Shown here one piece after another: positions 31,240-40,185 of a stretch of 64,000 nucleotides of DNA. Origin of the DNA: Secundilactobacillus odoratitofui DSM 19909 = JCM 15043 (GTDB lineage Bacteria; Bacillota; Bacilli; Lactobacillales; Lactobacillaceae); NCBI RefSeq assembly GCF_001434895.1, contig NZ_AZEE01000010.1:59735-123734 (forward strand), read 5' to 3'. Each line of letters starts with the position of its first letter. Positions within the stretch are counted from its first letter, which is position 1. The position numbers and the translations under genes were made by a program. The notes under the pieces are model-generated. The model ran no database searches. It was not told the origin of the DNA and saw only the letters and a list, made by a program, of their open reading frames with translations.

Positions 31240-32058
31240 ATCAATTTTATTCAACGACTTCACCGAATTGAATTAGGAAATTTAACAAAATTCATCTCGG
31301 TATGTGACCAATTATCTTTAAATTATTTTCTCATTGGTGGTTCACTGTTAGGCGCTGTTCGTCATAAGGGATTTATTCCTTGGGATGATGATATGGACAT
31401 CGGGATGACCAGAAATGACTACGAACAATTTGCAAAATACGCGCCAGCACTATTACGTGGTGATCACTACTTTTTACAAACGGCTTATTCAGACTCAAAC
31501 TACGGTTTTAGCTACATGAAATTATTGGATCGACATACTTACATCGAAGAAAAGGGAAACGTCAACGATGCGCGTAAAGGTGTATTTATTGATATCTTTC
31601 CGTTCGATCAGATACCAGACGACCCCGCTTTACGCCGTAGTCAAATGACAGACTTCAAGCTCCTGGATAGTTGGATCATCCTGAAAGCCGGCTACAGCCT
31701 TATTGAGACACCGTTGCGGCACTTCAAAGCCGATCCAACGCCCGCAAAGTTAGCGAATTTGAACGACCTCAAACAACAGCGTGAACAGGTCATGCGTCAG
31801 TACGAACAAGAACACTTTACGAACCTCAAAAACCTTGCATCACAGTATGCGTATGACCGGGAAATCTTGACTACCAAAGAATCTACAGACTTGATCCAGG
31901 TGCCTTTTGAAGCCAGTATTCAGGTCAAGATCCCGGCAAATTATGATGCCATTTTAACCCGAATGTATGGCGATTATATGACCCTACCGCCTGAACACCA
32001 ACAGACTGAAAAACACATCAGCCGGCTTATCATGGATAACCAAGTATTTCAACAATGA
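31240..32058 (+). CDS. LicD-family phosphotransferase, apparent ATC start
   Basis: LicD proteins transfer phosphocholine or similar groups to wall or capsular polymers. The full domain is encoded: INFIQRLHRIELGNLTKFI, then GGSLLGAVRHKGFIPWDDDMDIG, the nucleotidyltransferase-like core (GGSLLGAVRH and WDDDMDIG). The first in-frame ATG is at 31393, inside that core, so a start there would destroy it. AGGAGG at 31226-31231 is followed eight bases later by ATC at 31240, the best-placed start; the family N-terminus (MNF-like) aligns at this codon. So either ATC is used or the start has mutated from ATG. Eighteen bases separate it from the next gene. Confidence 0.75.
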   Translation: MNFIQRLHRIELGNLTKFISVCDQLSLNYFLIGGSLLGAVRHKGFIPWDDDMDIGMTRNDYEQFAKYAPALLRGDHYFLQTAYSDSNYGFSYMKLLDRHTYIEEKGNVNDARKGVFIDIFPFDQIPDDPALRRSQMTDFKLLDSWIILKAGYSLIETPLRHFKADPTPAKLANLNDLKQQREQVMRQYEQEHFTNLKNLASQYAYDREILTTKESTDLIQVPFEASIQVKIPANYDAILTRMYGDYMTLPPEHQQTEKHISRLIMDNQVFQQ

Positions 32059-32076
32059 CGTTACGGAGGCGATAAT

Positions 32077-33609
32077 ATGGCAACTCATTACTTTGGGACC
32101 ATGATCATCACAGTTCAAGGACTAGAACTACTCATCGTAGATTTGAAAACGCTCAAACCAATCGAACGCGTCCACAAAGAACTGCCAGTTGGTGATGATT
32201 TGTATCAACATCAACCCATTCACTTTGATTTAGTCAATCAGATGACATCAGCCCTTCGTGGCTTTTTGCAAATTCTAAATGATTACCAAATCTCGGACTA
32301 CCAACTTTGGGGCAGTGAAGCACTTTCACGCGCACTTAACGCTGATTTTATTTCGGATCAGGTCTTTTTACGAACTGGCATTAAATTAAACTGGTTATCA
32401 ATCAGTGAAGAGACCTACTACCGAAATCAAGCGGTTTTAGTTGATTTGCAAGAGGCTAAAAATAGCCCTGAATCTGACTTGATTTATTTAATTGGAATTA
32501 ATTCTGGTAACACCACGATTACGCAATTTAATCAACTTTCATTTGTTTACTCATCTCATTATTCATTGGGACCAGTACGAATTGCCGAAGATTTACAAAG
32601 TTTAAGGCAAAGTGCCCCCAATTCCGTTGAAGTGCTCCGCGACTATATTGATAGTAAATTAGCCGATTACTCGCAGCTGCAACCCCAAGAAGCAGTTAGC
32701 GGACCAAGCGAGATTATCTTACTCGGCTCAATGCCTTTAAGCCATCTAACGTTAGAAAATGAACACCGAAATACCCTATCCGCCTCAGAATTCGACACCC
32801 TGTTTGACCGAGTGGTGGACGCTTCAGACCAATTTTTAATGGACCAATACAACGTTAAAGAGGCTGAAATTCCACTACTTTTGCCCGAACTATTACTCTT
32901 ACGTAAGTTGATGCGTTTAACTTCAGCTAAAGCGCTTCACTTTTCACACAATACCGTGTTGGACGGACTCGCAACGAACGCATCCGTTAAGGCTGGCTAT
33001 AGCAAGTATGATTTCTCAATCCAAACTGTTACAGCCGCTGAAACCATGGCTAACCATTACAAGGTCGAGCCAATCCATCAGCGACTCGTCACCAAATTCG
33101 CACTGCATCTTTTTGATCAATTGAAGCCAATTCATCAATTGTCTAATCGTGACCGTCTCTTACTTCAAGTGGCCGCAATTCTGCATGATGTCGGCGCCTA
33201 CGTTGATACTCACGAACATTATCTGCATTCTGATTACATTATTCAACATACGAGTATCATCGGTTTATCCGTCCACGAACGTCAATTGATTGCTGCTATT
33301 ACGCGATATCATAGTACGACCACCCCAAGTGAAGACCTGAGTCACTTCCGCAAGCTTGATACAGCTGAACGACTACTGGTTGCAAAATTGGCCGCTATTT
33401 TAAGGTTAGCTGACGCCTTAGATGATGATCGCCAACAAAAAATTCAGCGAATCTCAGTCTCGACTAAACCTCATGAACTCGTGATCACAGTTTTCAGTAA
33501 TGATAATTTATCATTTGAAAACTGGGAATTTTCCTTCAAGAGTCAGTTCTTTAAGGAAACCTTTGGCCTTAACCCGAGACTTAAACAAAGGAGTGTGACT
33601 TCAAAATGA
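32077..33609 (+). CDS. Ppx/GppA-like exopolyphosphatase with HD domain
   Basis: 510 residues. The N-terminal actin-like Ppx domain is present but divergent (SGNTTITQF and LGPVRIAEDL in place of the usual loops), and the C-terminal half has an HD domain: AAILHDVGAYVD near residue 370 and ITRYH further on. Such two-domain proteins pair with ppk in lactobacilli. It may degrade polyphosphate or sense it; the altered N-terminal loops leave room for a regulatory role. Start ATG after GGAGG; overlaps ppk by four bases. Confidence 0.85.
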   Translation: MATHYFGTMIITVQGLELLIVDLKTLKPIERVHKELPVGDDLYQHQPIHFDLVNQMTSALRGFLQILNDYQISDYQLWGSEALSRALNADFISDQVFLRTGIKLNWLSISEETYYRNQAVLVDLQEAKNSPESDLIYLIGINSGNTTITQFNQLSFVYSSHYSLGPVRIAEDLQSLRQSAPNSVEVLRDYIDSKLADYSQLQPQEAVSGPSEIILLGSMPLSHLTLENEHRNTLSASEFDTLFDRVVDASDQFLMDQYNVKEAEIPLLLPELLLLRKLMRLTSAKALHFSHNTVLDGLATNASVKAGYSKYDFSIQTVTAAETMANHYKVEPIHQRLVTKFALHLFDQLKPIHQLSNRDRLLLQVAAILHDVGAYVDTHEHYLHSDYIIQHTSIIGLSVHERQLIAAITRYHSTTTPSEDLSHFRKLDTAERLLVAKLAAILRLADALDDDRQQKIQRISVSTKPHELVITVFSNDNLSFENWEFSFKSQFFKETFGLNPRLKQRSVTSK

Positions 33610-35777
33610 GTGATAAACGAAACTATAACGATCCCAATTACTTTACGAACCGGGAACTGAGCTGGATTGATTTTAACGACCGGGTTCTAGAAGAATCACG
33701 TGATAAAGCCAATCCCCTTTTGGAGCGTTTAAAGTTCTTGAGTATCACACAAAGTAACTTGGATGAATTCTTCATGGTGCGGGTGGCTTCGTTAGCAAAA
33801 CTCGCAGCGGTTAATTATCCGAAGCCCGACGCCTCTGGTATGACAGCCGAACAGCAACTCCACGCAGTAAACGATCGCGCACATGACATGTTGATCAAAC
33901 AGTATACCACGCTTAATCGGTCATTGATTCCCGCTATCGACCAGGTGAATATTCACCTGAAATCACGCGCTGATTTGACACCCGGTCAGTTTCAGTTTAT
34001 TAAGGGATACTTTCACGACGAACTTTACCCCGTATTAACACCTATGGCAGATGATAGTTCACGGCCATTCCCATTTATTGCCAACGACACACTAAATCTC
34101 GCTATTCAACTTACACCGGTCGAGGGCAGTGGCCACCTGTACGCAACCTTGCAAATTCCGGATGTATTTCCACGAGTGGTGCGTCTTCCTGAAGAAGACA
34201 ACGCCTTTATCTTGCTGGAAGAAATCATTAAGAGCTTTGTTGGTCAATTGTTTATTAACTATCAAGTCAAAGAGAGCGTCGTCTTCCGTGTTATTCGGGA
34301 TATGGACTTAGATGTGGCAGAAGAAGATACTTCAAACTTACTCAAAGACGTTCAACAACAGCTCAAACTTCGTGAACATGGGAGTGTCATTCGGTTAGAA
34401 GTTGAAAACACCATCAGTAAGAAACTGCTCAAACGCCTCAACAAGGAACTAAATACACCCGACTTTGCCGTTTATGAAACTAACGGACCGGTAGACCTCA
34501 CCTTTTTAAGTAAGTTAACCAGCCAAGTCATTAATCATGATGATTTAAAGTACCCTAAGTTTTCAGCCTATCAGCCAAGCGAACTTGACCATAATCACGA
34601 TATTTTTGCGGCCATTCGTGACCACGATTGGTTGATGCAGCATCCCTACGATAAATTCGACCCAGTTGTTGAATTCATTCGTCAGGCGGCAACTGATCCG
34701 GATACATTAGCTATCAAGATGACCCTTTACCGTGTGTCTGGTGACTCACCCATCATTCGATACCTGGGTCGCGCAGCTCAAAACGGTAAACAAGTAACCG
34801 TTTTAGTTGAAGTCAAAGCCCGATTTGATGAACAAAATAACGTTCACTGGGCCAAACAACTGGAAAAAATGGGCTGCCACGTGATTTATGGGCTGATTGG
34901 ACTTAAGACCCACAGCAAACTGTCACTGGTTGTCAGACGAGAACAAGGTGGTATCAGACGCTACATGCACATGGGTACCGGTAATTACAACGACGTCACG
35001 GCCCATTTCTATACCGACATGGGATTATTTACCGTAAATAACGATATGGGGATTGACGCGACGAATATCTTTAACATGCTGTCAGGTTACTCTAAGCCCC
35101 CCTATTTCCATCAATTACACATTAGTCCCAATGGTATCCGTGATTTCATTTACGACAAACTTGATCAAGCGATTGAATTAGCCAAAAAGGGCAAGCCTGT
35201 GCTGATTAAAATGAAAATGAACTCATTATCCGATCAAAAAATGATTGCACACCTCTACAAGGCGTCACACGCAGGTGTTAAAATTCGGCTGATCATTCGG
35301 GGAATTTGTTGCTTAAAGGTGGGTATTCCAGGCATCAGCGATAATATCACCGTTCACTCAATCGTTGGTCGATTTTTGGAGCACAGTCGAATTTATACGT
35401 TTGATTTTGATGGCCACCGCAGTATCTACCTATCCAGTGCAGATTTAATGACCCGAAACTTGAATCGTCGGGTTGAGCTCTTGTTCCCAATCCTTCAACC
35501 GGACTTAGTTGAACGCGTTGATCGCATTTATGATACGATGTGGGAAGACAATGTTAAGACCCGCGTACTACAGGCTGATAATACGTTTAAACATGTCGAC
35601 CGTCGGGGCCTAACACCACTTGAGGCCCAGGCAGCCTTCGCTGAAGCAGCAACCTTGCATGGCCAACGGGATCAAGCCGAAGCTGAAGCCAAGACACCAA
35701 CTGAATTTCAACCGATGTTAAGCCCTCAAAATCAGCCAAATCCACTAAACTATGATGATGGGAGTGAGACTGACTAA
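33606..35777 (+). CDS. ppk: Polyphosphate kinase
   Basis: Makes polyphosphate from ATP reversibly. 723 residues: N-terminal domain starting YFTNRELSWIDFNDRVLEE, the autophosphorylated His in GLKTHSKLSLV near residue 438, HMGTGNYND, and the second conserved His in RFLEHSRIYTF. The C-terminal 70 residues are an extension rich in Ala, Glu and Pro. It is flanked on both sides by exopolyphosphatase genes, with 4-base and 1-base overlaps. Confidence 0.97.
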   Translation: MSDKRNYNDPNYFTNRELSWIDFNDRVLEESRDKANPLLERLKFLSITQSNLDEFFMVRVASLAKLAAVNYPKPDASGMTAEQQLHAVNDRAHDMLIKQYTTLNRSLIPAIDQVNIHLKSRADLTPGQFQFIKGYFHDELYPVLTPMADDSSRPFPFIANDTLNLAIQLTPVEGSGHLYATLQIPDVFPRVVRLPEEDNAFILLEEIIKSFVGQLFINYQVKESVVFRVIRDMDLDVAEEDTSNLLKDVQQQLKLREHGSVIRLEVENTISKKLLKRLNKELNTPDFAVYETNGPVDLTFLSKLTSQVINHDDLKYPKFSAYQPSELDHNHDIFAAIRDHDWLMQHPYDKFDPVVEFIRQAATDPDTLAIKMTLYRVSGDSPIIRYLGRAAQNGKQVTVLVEVKARFDEQNNVHWAKQLEKMGCHVIYGLIGLKTHSKLSLVVRREQGGIRRYMHMGTGNYNDVTAHFYTDMGLFTVNNDMGIDATNIFNMLSGYSKPPYFHQLHISPNGIRDFIYDKLDQAIELAKKGKPVLIKMKMNSLSDQKMIAHLYKASHAGVKIRLIIRGICCLKVGIPGISDNITVHSIVGRFLEHSRIYTFDFDGHRSIYLSSADLMTRNLNRRVELLFPILQPDLVERVDRIYDTMWEDNVKTRVLQADNTFKHVDRRGLTPLEAQAAFAEAATLHGQRDQAEAEAKTPTEFQPMLSPQNQPNPLNYDDGSETD

Positions 35778-36742
35778 TGGAAAATTTTGCCGTAATTGAC
35801 CTAGGTTCTAACTCGGCCCGAATGACCATTACTCAAATTGACAATGATGGCACTTACTCGACCGTAACCCAAATGAAAGAATATGTTCGTTTATCTGAAA
35901 ACATGGGACCGGAAAAAGTCCTGCAACCCGAAGCCATTGAACGCACGCTCAAAGCGTTGCAGTCCTTTAAAGACGTCTACTCCAAGCTTGAAAATGTCCA
36001 TCTCAAAGCCGTAGCAACCGCCGCCACCAGGCAAGCAACTAACCAGAAAAAGTTCTTGAAGCAAGTTGAAAATCTGCTTGGTATCAAACTTGAAGTCTTA
36101 CCTGGGACCATGGAAGCCTACTATGACTATTTGGGTGTCAGCGAAACGCTACCTGCAACGAATGCGGTTATTTTGGATACGGGTGGTGCCAGTTCAGAGA
36201 TTATTTTGGTCCAGAATGGTGCAATGAGTCATCTCATCAGTATTCCAATTGGCAGTGTCAATTTGACCCAGTCATACTTACCAGACGATGTGATTCCAGC
36301 TGCCGACTTATTCAAAGCCATGACATTTGTTAATGACGTCTATAACAATATCTGGTGGTTGCGAAACGGCCTCAACCTCCCCGTTATTGGGTTAGGTGGC
36401 AGTAATCGGACAATGGCCAAAATCAATCGTCGGTTTAATAACCTGCTAGATTTTGAAAATGTGCACGGCTACCGGTTAAGTCGTCACTCCGTCGATGATA
36501 CCTTTGCCCGCATCGTGGCAAACGATTTGGCTGCCCGTAAAGCAATTCCCGGGCTTAGCAAAGACCGCGCCGATATTATTGTTGGTGGGTTGATTCCACT
36601 GACCTTACTTATGCGTTACTTGGATTCAGACCACATCACATTCTCCAATAGTGGCCTGCGTGAAGGCATCTTGTTTGAACATTTAAAAGAACAACGTATT
36701 CAAAACGTCCATGCTAAATCGAATCTTTCATTTGATGACTAA
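35777..36742 (+). CDS. ppx: Exopolyphosphatase (Ppx/GppA family)
   Basis: Removes terminal phosphate from polyphosphate or acts on pppGpp. 321 residues with both phosphate loops of the actin fold: DLGSNSARMTI (5-18) and DTGGASSEII near 135, plus GLGGSNRTMA. It lacks the C-terminal HD part of the other Ppx protein here, so it is the short form. Its ATG overlaps the ppk stop (TAATG). Confidence 0.94.
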   Translation: MENFAVIDLGSNSARMTITQIDNDGTYSTVTQMKEYVRLSENMGPEKVLQPEAIERTLKALQSFKDVYSKLENVHLKAVATAATRQATNQKKFLKQVENLLGIKLEVLPGTMEAYYDYLGVSETLPATNAVILDTGGASSEIILVQNGAMSHLISIPIGSVNLTQSYLPDDVIPAADLFKAMTFVNDVYNNIWWLRNGLNLPVIGLGGSNRTMAKINRRFNNLLDFENVHGYRLSRHSVDDTFARIVANDLAARKAIPGLSKDRADIIVGGLIPLTLLMRYLDSDHITFSNSGLREGILFEHLKEQRIQNVHAKSNLSFDD

Positions 36743-36813
36743 CCAATTTAAACAATTGGGACATCAGAACCAACTACAAATCAGCAGTTAGTCGTGTCAG
36801 CTAACCGACAACT

Positions 36814-36855
36814 CAAAAACACCAAGTAACCGGTAATGGTTGCTTGGTGTTTTTG
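36814..36855 (+). terminator. Terminator of the polyphosphate operon
   Basis: CAAAAACACCAAG-AACC / GGTT-CTTGGTGTTTTTG stem. It can also end the - strand read-through. Confidence 0.85.
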
Positions 36856-36879
36856 ATTAACTTATGTACATGCATCTGA

Positions 36880-36951
36880 CTGCCCCGGCTGGGATCGAAC
36901 CAGCGACCTCTTGATTAACAGTCAATTATTCTACCGCTGAACTACGGGGCA
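36880..36951 (-). tRNA. tRNA-Asn(GTT), copy 2
   Basis: 72-base cloverleaf on the - strand: acceptor TGCCCCG/CGGGGCA, anticodon loop CTGTTAA (GTT), T-arm GCTGG/CCAGC, discriminator G as expected for tRNA-Asn. CCA not encoded. Confidence 0.97.
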
Positions 36952-36995
36952 ATGTGAATGACTCACATGAAAAAAGTAACAAAATAGTCATGTAA

Positions 36996-37067
36996 CTGCC
37001 CCGGCTGGGATCGAACCAGCGACCTCTTGATTAACAGTCAATTATTCTACCGCTGAACTACGGGGCA
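36996..37067 (-). tRNA. tRNA-Asn(GTT), copy 1
   Basis: Identical in sequence to the copy 44 bases away, same strand; likely one transcript that is processed into two tRNAs. Confidence 0.97.
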
Positions 37068-37155
37068 ATCAAAACATCATGTAATATTTATACCATAATA
37101 TTCGTTGACTTGCAAATACTTTCTTAAGAATTGAAAACGAGTCGATTGGTTTTCA

Positions 37156-37464
37156 TTAACCAATATGGTTTTCCTTCAAAATCATGTCCACTTCATGCTG
37201 AATTTTGGCTGGCTTTTCCCACTCATCGAAGTGATCCATCTGTTCAGTCGGCATCTCATAATTCGTATTAACGTAGTTTTCATAGGCCTCTACGTGAGGA
37301 GAATGTGGAATATTCAGTTGTAAGATTCGAACTTGTTTAATATAACCGCGTTCGGCTGCCAACTCAGCCCGACCGTTTTGGACCATGTTGCTGATCTCCA
37401 TATATTTGGTCCCGTCCAACCGGGTAATCTCTTCAATTAGTGTTAACACTTCATGACTCTTCAC
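37156..37464 (-). CDS. Hypothetical protein, 102 residues
   Basis: Unrecognised, acidic and helical, with a GTG start nine bases after GGGAG (MKSHEVLTLIEEITRLDG). The tail EWEKPAKIQHEVDMILKENH is charged. No cysteine, signal or membrane helix. A promoter of its own is visible 42 bases upstream of the start. Confidence 0.7.
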   Translation of the reverse strand: MKSHEVLTLIEEITRLDGTKYMEISNMVQNGRAELAAERGYIKQVRILQLNIPHSPHVEAYENYVNTNYEMPTEQMDHFDEWEKPAKIQHEVDMILKENHIG

Positions 37465-37505
37465 GTTTTCACACTCCCATTTTCAATCAAAACCTCAACT
37501 CAGCT

Positions 37506-37535
37506 ATTGTAGCACAGTCCATGATTTCCTGACAA
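37506..37535 (-). promoter_or_regulatory. Predicted promoter of the 102-residue gene
   Basis: TTGTCA, 18-base spacer, TACAAT on the - strand. Confidence 0.5.
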
Positions 37536-37637
37536 AAATAAGTGTCAAGCAATGCAGTGTCTGATTTTGATTTACATCGGTCACACGACTTGCACTGTTC
37601 TCAGATCAGCAATCAGCCGCTCACTTAGTATCACCGC

Positions 37638-37717
37638 ACAAAAAAGCCACTATCCAAGATAGTGGCGGCATAAGAGAGAAAGAGAATTGATTAGAAGGTA
37701 ATTATTCATACCTTACA
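37638..37717 (-). ncRNA. Predicted CcpA-repressed small RNA
   Basis: An orphan transcription unit of about 80 bases: promoter at 37724-37752, then a possible 5' hairpin (AAGGTA / TACCTT), a pyrimidine-rich stretch (TTCTCTTTCTCTCTTA), and a terminator GCCACTATC / GATAGTGGC with T6 at 37640-37666. A 19-codon frame starting at the ATG in AAGGTATG runs into the terminator, so a leader peptide cannot be excluded. No gene of ordinary size is within it. The gap from 37465 to 37968 has no other gene. Confidence 0.55.
37646..37666 (-). terminator. Terminator of the predicted small RNA
   Basis: Nine-bp perfect stem, CAA-type loop, T6 tail on the - strand. Confidence 0.8.
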
Positions 37718-37723
37718 AGAAAT

Positions 37724-37752
37724 ACTATAACGTATAATGTAAGCGCTGTCAA
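37724..37752 (-). promoter_or_regulatory. Consensus promoter with overlapping cre site
   Basis: TTGACA (perfect -35), 17-base spacer, TATAGT on the - strand. The cre TGTAAGCGCTGTCA (37738-37751) matches TGWNANCGNTNWCA fully and covers the -35 and half of the spacer, the position for CcpA repression. Confidence 0.7.
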
Positions 37753-37792
37753 CATCTAATCAAATAATTTCATTCTTATTCATTTTTAACTA

Positions 37793-37828
37793 ATAAAAGC
37801 GACCCCATTACGAAGTAATGAAGTCGCT
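37793..37828 (-). terminator. Terminator after tagH
   Basis: A 14-bp stem with two G-U pairs (AGCGACTTCATTAC / GTAATGGGGTCGCT) and TTTTATT tail, 140 bases after the tagH stop. Confidence 0.75.
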
Positions 37829-37968
37829 ATACATCTAATGCATCACCATTAAATGAGAGATGTCCCTATTCGTCGCATTGACTCATAGGTGGTAAATAAA
37901 TGGTTAATTAAAGAATAACACTTAAAATTAGAAGTGTCCACATTTTATAATCAAAAACTCATTTTAGG

Positions 37969-39048
37969 TTATTTATTTAAACTACCGGTTTTATCAACGT
38001 GAGACGTCGGTTGTACTAAACTCGTTGGATCACTCAACACTTCAGTCAATGAGTGACCAGAGATATTTACCCAACAAACCATCACGAAGGCAAGCAGGAC
38101 AACCCAGGTCAGAATCCGACTCCGTAAGGACATTTTTTCACTGATGACCGAACCATAAAAGTCCTTTTTTACTTTAGCAGCAACATTTTTCTCATCGGGC
38201 GATTGTTTCTGACGCTCTTCAACCACTGAAGCTTGATAAGCATCAATGTCAAACGCTTTTTGAGCTTCCTTCATTTTTCGTTGAAACTGCTTTTTTTGTT
38301 TTTTATCAAGGCCTTTGAACCACTTCACGAATGCCCGATAATCTTTGACGATTGGCGCCGTTTCGCCAACTTCTTTCAAAGTACCATAGTGAATCCACGC
38401 AACTCGATCACAGAGCATTTCGATTTGTTTAAGCGAATGGCTCACGAAGATAATCGTTTTACCTTCGGCCTTGAACTCAGAAATTTTATCCACACATTTT
38501 TGATAGAAGGTATCGTCACCAACCGAAAGGGCTTCATCGATGATCAAAATGTCAGGATTAACGTGAACCGCGATGGAGAAGCCCAATCGTGACTTCATCC
38601 CACTTGAGTAGCTCTTAACTGGCTGGTATAGGAAATCACCAATATCCGCAAAGCTGACAATATCATCCATTAGCTGATCGATTTCTTCATTCGTCAAGCC
38701 TTGCATCAGTGCCTTCAAACGGATATTTTCCAAACCACTTAAATTGCCTCGTAAACCGGCACCAATCGCAATAATTGAAGTGTCTCCTCGAACATCCACT
38801 ACCCCAGTCGTTTGTGGGATAATGCCGGAAATGATATTTGATAACGTTGATTTACCAGAACCATTAACGCCAATCAAGCCAAGGGTTTCACCGGGCTTAA
38901 TGTCTAGTGAAATGCCCATTAACGACCAGAAATGTGGTACTGGTTTTTGGTTGATTGCAAAGAAGGCCCTTAATTTTTCGGACTGTGTTTTGAATAAATC
39001 ATATTCCTTCGTGACATTTTGAACCTTGATTTTATAATCAGTTGCCAT
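37969..39048 (-). CDS. tagH: Teichoic-acid-type ABC transporter ATPase (TagH-like)
   Basis: Drives export of wall teichoic acid or a similar polymer with a TagG permease. 359 residues: Walker A GVNGSGKST near residue 60, signature SYSSGMKSRL near 145, Walker B DILIIDEALSVGD near 165, switch His in FVSHS. After the ATPase is a charged helix and a C-terminal membrane helix (about 315-332), the TagH extension. No tagG is next to it in this window; upstream on the strand is a glucosaminidase gene. Confidence 0.88.
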   Translation of the reverse strand: MATDYKIKVQNVTKEYDLFKTQSEKLRAFFAINQKPVPHFWSLMGISLDIKPGETLGLIGVNGSGKSTLSNIISGIIPQTTGVVDVRGDTSIIAIGAGLRGNLSGLENIRLKALMQGLTNEEIDQLMDDIVSFADIGDFLYQPVKSYSSGMKSRLGFSIAVHVNPDILIIDEALSVGDDTFYQKCVDKISEFKAEGKTIIFVSHSLKQIEMLCDRVAWIHYGTLKEVGETAPIVKDYRAFVKWFKGLDKKQKKQFQRKMKEAQKAFDIDAYQASVVEERQKQSPDEKNVAAKVKKDFYGSVISEKMSLRSRILTWVVLLAFVMVCWVNISGHSLTEVLSDPTSLVQPTSHVDKTGSLNK

Positions 39049-39145
39049 TTTAAATTCTTCCTAACATCTTATTTCATATCTGAGTTAAAACCACGCAGGT
39101 CATTATATCAAAAAATTGTGAATGACACGACCCCATTGTGGTGAA

Positions 39146-39991
39146 CTAGTTGATCTTCAACCCTAGAAGATCAGTGATTTGAACCCAACCGGTGGCCGAA
39201 CCACTTCTGATTTGGTACCAAATCGTCTGCTTTTGTGTCAAGATACCACGTGATAACACTTTGACCTTTTGATTTGCTAACTGTGCGGTTTTCACATATT
39301 TGGCCTTTGCGTTGGCTGTTGGGATGCTCTTGTAGAACCGAATCGTTCCCGGTTTGATGGTTGCTGAGCCAGAGTAAGCCGTGTAACTCACACCCGGTGT
39401 TAATTTCGTACTGGTATCAGCATCCGTGCTACTTGCCGTCGACCGATCAAAGCGGTCGTGTAAATCATACTGGGCAATAATCTTATTCAGTTTATTGGCG
39501 TAATCGGTATCCGTCGCGTAATTTTGCGCGACAATCGCCGTTGCAGCCATGTATGAACCGGCATTTTCACGCCACGCCCCTTGATACAAGAATGGATTCC
39601 AAGTCGTCCCATCGCGCAGGACCTTGGCGTAATCATTCAGTGAAGCTTGAATAGAAGGATAAGCCTTAAACTGAGCCAATGTATTATACATAGAACCGCT
39701 TGTATTAGCCTCTGCAGTAGTCATCGAGACATACTGACCGTTGTAATTACCCTTCACACCGAAGTAATTATTCGCTTCGGTAGAGAGTTGACTGGTGCCC
39801 CAATCACTCTCTAACGCGGCCTGTGCCATCATGACAGAACCGTAGAGATGGTACTGTCGACTAACTTTCATTACCGGTGTACTCATCTGATTAATAAACG
39901 CAGTATGGGTGTCGGCGTGTGCAACTTGAGCTGTCATACCAATCGACAATATCCCAATGAACGTTAATGTAAGTTGTTTCCATAATCTCAT
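39146..39991 (-). CDS. Secreted GH73 glucosaminidase
   Basis: Cuts the peptidoglycan glycan chain. 281 residues from MRLWKQLTLTFIG, seven bases after GGAGAG. Signal peptide to AHA near residue 27; GH73 domain with catalytic Glu in QAALESDWGTSQL and the YFGVKG block; a single SH3-like wall-binding module forms the last 85 residues. Paralogue of the next gene. Confidence 0.88.
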   Translation of the reverse strand: MRLWKQLTLTFIGILSIGMTAQVAHADTHTAFINQMSTPVMKVSRQYHLYGSVMMAQAALESDWGTSQLSTEANNYFGVKGNYNGQYVSMTTAEANTSGSMYNTLAQFKAYPSIQASLNDYAKVLRDGTTWNPFLYQGAWRENAGSYMAATAIVAQNYATDTDYANKLNKIIAQYDLHDRFDRSTASSTDADTSTKLTPGVSYTAYSGSATIKPGTIRFYKSIPTANAKAKYVKTAQLANQKVKVLSRGILTQKQTIWYQIRSGSATGWVQITDLLGLKIN

Positions 39992-40109
39992 CCGGTCTCT
40001 CTCCATTCTATTATACTAAGCCGAGACTATTATACCGGTTTTTAATAATTCTACAAGCGCACGGCCGTTAATCAATCAAAAACTTAATCTTTAGTCATCA
40101 GTTTCACAA

Positions 40110-40152
40110 ACACCCCCGTTGCAGTGATTATAAAATCACCTGACGGGGGTGT
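40110..40152 (-). terminator. Terminator after the second glucosaminidase
   Basis: ACACCCCCGT / ACGGGGGTGT outer stem with an inner GTGATT / AATCAC hairpin. T tail is short. Confidence 0.65.
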
Positions 40153-40185
40153 CACAAAGGGTCAACTACCTATCGGCCCACTTCA

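Noticed and set aside
31393..32058. LicD starting at the first ATG
   Set aside because: This would remove the GGSLLGAVRH block and half of the WDDDMD motif, and there is no ribosome site upstream of 31393.
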